The notes under the pieces were generated by a model. That model saw only the letters and a list, made by a program, of their open reading frames with translations, did no database searches and had not been told where the DNA came from. The translations under genes were made by a program, and so were the position numbers. From Castor canadensis (Eukaryota > Chordata > Mammalia > Rodentia > Castoridae), in the NCBI RefSeq assembly GCF_047511655.1, contig NC_133401.1, positions 14,230,001 to 14,294,000 of the forward strand: DNA of 64,000 nucleotides, in the 5' to 3' direction. The stretch's first letter is position 1. Every line of letters begins with the position of its first letter. Shown here in pieces: positions 49,476 to 64,000 of this stretch.

Positions 49476-50272
49476 TTTTTTTTTTTTTTTTTGCAGTAGT
49501 TGAGTTTGAATTCTACCACTTGAGCCACATCCCAGTCTTTTTACTTTTAGTTTATTTTTCAGATAGGGTATTGCAATTTTGGCAACTGGCCTCCTCCTAA
49601 CTCCACCTCCTGAGTAGCTGGGATTTACACCCATCCACACCCACCTGGACCACTTTTTTTTTTTTTTTGGGAGGTACTAGTGTTTGAACTCAGGGCCTTG
49701 CACTTGCTAGGCAGGCAATCTACCACTGGAGTCATGCCCCCAGCCCTTTTTGCTCTGGTTCTTTTATTATTGTTATTATTAATTGCGGTACTTGGGCTTG
49801 AACTCAGGGCTTTCACCTTGAGCCACTCCGCCAGTCATGTGGTAGGTTTTTTCGAGATAGGATCTCACGAACTAATTTCCCGGGCTAACTTTGAACCATG
49901 ATCCTCCCAATTGCTGCCTCCTGAATAGCTGGGATTACAGGCACGAGCCACCAGTGCCCAGCCAAGGAATTTTTTTTTTTTTTGGCAGAACTGGAGTTTG
50001 AACTCAGGGCTTCATGCTTGCCAGGCAGTCGCTCTCCATTCCTCCAAATGGCTCTGGTTATTTTTGAGATAGAGTCTCCTGTTTTTGCCCAAGCCAGCCT
50101 TTTTATGCCTCCCTCATAGTTGGGATGGCAGATGCACACCACCACACCCAGCTTTTATTGGTTGAGATAGGGTCTTGAGGACTTTTTGCCTGAGCTGGCC
50201 TCAACCCTTGATCCTTCCAATGTCCACCTCCCAAGCAGCTAGGACTACAGATATGAGCCACCATTCCTACTG
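49475..50272 (-). mobile_element. Nested cluster of four reverse SINEs
   Basis: At least four ID or composite units in tandem, each with a T-run start (49478, 49655, 49785, 49970) and a GAACTCAGGGC box; B1-like starts near 49930 and 50240. Confidence 0.8.
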
Positions 50273-50511
50273 GACCACATTTTTGAGTGCTGAGATAACA
50301 GAATTAGTGGGAATGAATTCCTCCCTTAAGAGGTAGATGCTGGGGAGGAGACCATGGTTGCTGGAACAAAGATCTCTTCCACCCTTAGACTCCCAGGGAG
50401 GAGTGGATTAGGACTAGGGATATTCCACACACACCTTTGGATCGGAGAGAGGGAACTTAGGAAAAGAAAAGGTTGGAAGTTTTTTAAAGAAATGATTACA
50501 CCCAAAAGAGC

Positions 50512-50695
50512 TGGGATTCTGGAGTCAGACTCAGGAGAGAAATCCAGGCTGGGTGGCTTAGACCTAGTCACCTCCTTGAACCTCCGTGTCTTCATCTAGG
50601 CAGTGTTGTCTTAATGGCACCAGTCACAGGGTACTGGTGGTTCAGGTAAATTGCCCATGTAGGGTGCTTAATAAATGTAGTTGGGGTTACTGTCT
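50512..50695 (+). mobile_element. MIR remnant
   Basis: GATTCTGGAGTCAGACTCAG and GGTGCTTAATAAATGTAG match MIR ends; the centre is diverged. Confidence 0.6.
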
Positions 50696-50824
50696 GTACA
50701 TTATTATGAATGTTCTGGGTATTTCTAGAGTTAGGCCTCCTCAAATTTCACAGTAGCACATTAGGGGCTGCTGGCCCCTTGAACCTTAGATGTCCCAAAG
50801 ATTGGCTGGTGTCTGAGTCTGGGC

Positions 50825-51027
50825 ACTTTTTTTTTTTTTCCAGTATCGAGGTTTGAACTCAGGGCCTACACCTTGAGCCACTCCACCAGCCCTTTTTTGT
50901 GATAGATTTTTTTTTCAAGATAGGGTCTCACAAACTATTTGCTCAGGCTGGCTTTGAACCATGATCCTCCTGATCTCTGCCTCCTGAGTAGCTAGGATTA
51001 CAGGCCTGAGCCACTGGCGCCTGGCCT
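50825..51027 (-). mobile_element. Composite ID/B1-like SINE
   Basis: CCAGTATCGAGGTTTGAACT and TAGCTAGGATTACAGGCCTG. Confidence 0.85.
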
Positions 51028-52350
51028 ATTTCCCCTTTTTTGTCTTCAGGATTTTAGTAAATTTTGTTCAGGTTTTCCAACTCACGAGATCAGAGGAGGG
51101 CCATGAATGTACAATTACCCAGCGAGTTACTGAGGGTCACTTGAGTTCAGAGTGACGGGGGCGCAGAGGTAACCAGCAGAGCGCCCCCAGGGGATAGAGG
51201 TATCTTGGGAACCAGATTGGTGGCAAAGGTCCAGCTGCCTCTTCCCATGCTGTCCTTGAAAAATTTGCATTTTTTGTTTTTGTTTTTTGTTACACGAGTT
51301 GCTGAGTTTCTTTAGGAGAGCTGAGTCAAAGCCTTTTTGCTTCCTGACCCACCAGAGGACATAGTTGGGCAAAGGCCTGGAGGTGGTGAGACACAAGTCA
51401 TGGAGGGAGGTGGGTGGGGCTAGTGGGGAGAGGGCAGTGGGGTCCAGAAGCAGGGATGTTGTGGGGAGAGGCTTTGTGAATGAGAGAATGGGAAGAACTT
51501 TGGGTAAGTGGATTGGGGGAGATGGGGCCTTGCATGGAGCAATTGGGAAAGGAGCCCTTTGAAATAATGATAGAGAAAGAGCGCTTCCTAAAGCCTCAGC
51601 TGATGAGGTCCCTGACAGAAGGGGACTGTGGTAGATGGGCCCTGAATTAGGGGGTGGTTGAAGATGAAGGGTGCCTGAGAAGACTGTGGAAGATGGGTCC
51701 TGGCTCTGAGCTCCCTCCAGTCTGAGGCCTCCTGCTTGCATCTTGCATATCCAGAGAAAGGGGAGCTGGTAAGGCAGGAAGACATTAGCACAGCCAGCCA
51801 GAAACCTGGATGACAGTCCCTGCTATGTGACCCAGCAGTAGTCCCTCCCCACTCTGAGCCTCAGTTTGCCCATCTAAGGGGGTGTTTTTCCCCTGCACCA
51901 GTGTCCGTGGGTGTCCCATGAGAGGTCCAGGCGCACACAGCACTCTTCCAGAACCAGGTCTGGCCTGGCATTGCCAAGGGTCCCAGCACAGAGGCTCTGC
52001 CCTCCCACCGCCTCCCTGCTCCGTTCTGGAGGTCTCCTTTGGCCACTGTCTTGTCCCTCGGCATGTGTACACATGCTCACACTCTAACAGGGCCTCAGGT
52101 TGTCCTGGCCACCCAGACTCCTCCACTGGGAGGCAGCAGGCCCAGGTCCCCTCCTCTGACTTGCACCCTGGGCTGTGTGAGAAAGCAGCCCCAAGAGGCT
52201 TATCTGCCCAACCAGATGGCCGAGGGTGAAAGGCCTGGCAATACTAAATGGTGGTAGGATGTGGAACCACTGGGGACTTTCATACACTGTTGAGTACAAA
52301 ATGCCACAAGCACTTTGGAAAGGCTCTGTCAGTTTCCATGAAAGCTAAAT
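51028..52350. other. RABAC1-ATP1A3 intergenic sequence
   Basis: Mostly unique. A MIR piece at about 51812-51890 (CTCTGAGCCTCAGTTTGCCC) and an L1-like start at about 52225-52350 (GGGACTTTCATACACTGTTG). No gene seen. Confidence 0.5.
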
Positions 52351-52690
52351 AGCCCAGGGCTGGAAGTGGTGATACATGCCCAAAATCCGAGCTACTCAGG
52401 AGGCCTGAATAGGAGGATCGCAGTCTGAGCAAAAGCACAAGACACTATCTGAAAACAAACTAAAGTACTGAGGATGTGGCTCAGGTGATAGAGCACAAGG
52501 TCCAGGTCCTGATTTCAAACCCCAGTACTGCCGAAACCCAAAAAGAGCAGATACAAGTAACGGTGGTAGACTCAGATCAGCAGTTGCCTCTGGCAAGGGA
52601 CAACAGGAAAAGGGCAGGGGGGAACTTTCTGGGTGGATGGCAGTGTTCTATAACTTACTCTGGGTAAGATTTTATTTTGTTTTATAATTT
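52225..52690 (+). mobile_element. L1 fragment split by a SINE
   Basis: CAAGCACTTTGGAAAGGCTC before and GTTGCCTCTGGCAAGGGACA, GGGGGGAACTTTCTGGGTGG after the SINE at 52351-52530, in L1 3' order. Confidence 0.55.
52351..52530 (+). mobile_element. Composite SINE
   Basis: GGGCTGGAAGTGGTGATACA, GATGTGGCTCAGGTGATAGA and AAACCCCAGTACTGCC. Confidence 0.75.
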
Positions 52691-52795
52691 TTTGTGTGGT
52701 ACATCTTGAATGTAAGGCTAGTGCTGTACCACCAAGTTATATCCTCGGCCCCAGATATAATTTTCCAAATGCCAAATGCACCCTTAAGACGAGTT

Positions 52796-53016
52796 TTAGC
52801 TGGATATTGGTGGCTTATACCTGTAATCCTAGCTACTTGGGAAGCTGGGATCTGGAGGATCCCAGTTTGAGACCAGCCCGGCAAATAGTTTGCAAGACCC
52901 CATCTTCAAAAGAACCAGAGCAAAATGGACTGGAGGTGTGACTCAAGCAGTAGAGCACCTGCTTTGCAAGCATAAAGCCCTGAGTTCAAACCCCAGTCCC
53001 AGCCCCCAAAAATTTC
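52796..53016 (+). mobile_element. Composite B1/ID-like SINE
   Basis: GCTGGATATTGGTGGCTTAT start; CTGGAGGTGTGACTCAAGCA and AAACCCCAGTCCC end. Confidence 0.8.
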
Positions 53017-53062
53017 AGTTTTATGGTGTGAAAATTGATCTCAGCAAAGAGTCACCAGGAGA

Positions 53063-53147
53063 GCTGGTGGAGTAGTTCAAGTTGTAGAGCGCCTGTTTAG
53101 TAAGCATGAGGCCCTGAGTTCAAATCCCAGTACTGAAAAAAAAAAAT
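53063..53147 (+). mobile_element. ID-like SINE
   Basis: GCTGGTGGAGTAGTTCAAGT, AAATCCCAGTACTG, A tail. Confidence 0.85.
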
Positions 53148-53519
53148 CCTCCTGTCACAGCCTTCCCAGGGTCATCCTCCACAGGAGAGGACCTCCTCTG
53201 CCATCCCAAGTCTGAGTCTCCCCTTCTCCCTGTCCTTATTCTGTAGTCCCATCGCCTGGTGAGTTCTAACTTCTGTGGACTCTAAAACTCCATGATTCTG
53301 TGACTCCCAAGCTGGTGCCAGGCTAAACAGGGCTCCCGAGACTTGGCCGGCACCCTGTGGTAACACAGCGGACACAACCCGCCCACAGCCCTGTCCAGAA
53401 AACGAGCATGACACACGCGGCTTCTCTCTCCCCACTGATATATTTGATAATTGTCCAGAACCAGAGATGGCGTCAGCCAGGGTGAGGGGGCTGAGGAGGA
53501 GTAAAAAAAAGCCCAGAGA

Positions 53520-64000
<10,481 letters not shown>

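Overview
This is vertebrate, specifically mammalian, genomic DNA: short exons with GT/AG borders, long introns, CpG islands, SINEs, LINE fragments and microsatellites. Four protein-coding genes are recognisable and their order (ARHGEF1 +, ERFL -, RABAC1 -, ATP1A3 -) matches human 19q13.2. The dominant SINEs are tRNA/ID-like units, alone or fused to a B1-like half, ending in a GAGTTCAAACCCCAGTACC-type box. That suggests a non-murid rodent, most likely a castorimorph such as beaver. The species call rests on memory of repeat style and is moderate at best.

Layout. 1-2178: an ARHGEF1 intron full of SINEs. 2179-~7270: the last 14 coding exons of ARHGEF1 (DH, PH and C-terminal coiled coil, about 489 residues) and a spliced 3' UTR. 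~7470-12520: ERFL on the minus strand, five coding exons giving 351 residues with an N-terminal ETS domain; its 3' end converges on ARHGEF1. 12.5-36.1 kb: no ordinary gene, but a striking alternation of degenerate low-complexity blocks (CA-rich, CT/GA-rich, CAGGTG-rich) with short, complex, AT/CpG-containing islands that look like conserved non-coding elements. It also holds one candidate ERFL 5' exon (24691-24769) and two CpG islands (about 24.5-25.3 and 35.2-36.1 kb). 36.1-43.7 kb: a very long degenerate tandem repeat built on a C-rich 'CCCCAAACTAGA' phrase, with SINEs and one old MaLR-type LTR. 46.55-48.9 kb: RABAC1, complete (5 exons, 185 residues), with a promoter carrying three ZNF143-type motifs. 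49-53.4 kb: repeats. 53.4-64.0 kb: ATP1A3 from the N/P domains to the C-terminal KETYY (12 exons, about 496 residues); its 5' half lies beyond the window.

The genes do not form one pathway. ARHGEF1 turns G12/13 signals into RhoA activation, ERFL is a putative ETS-family transcriptional repressor, RABAC1 is a Rab/VAMP-binding Golgi membrane protein, and ATP1A3 is the neuronal Na+/K+-ATPase alpha-3 subunit. The most interesting part is the 23-kb flank upstream of ERFL. Its island elements repeatedly contain ATCGAT/ATCAAT and TAATTA-like sites, as expected of a developmental regulatory landscape. Conservation cannot be measured here and is the decisive test.
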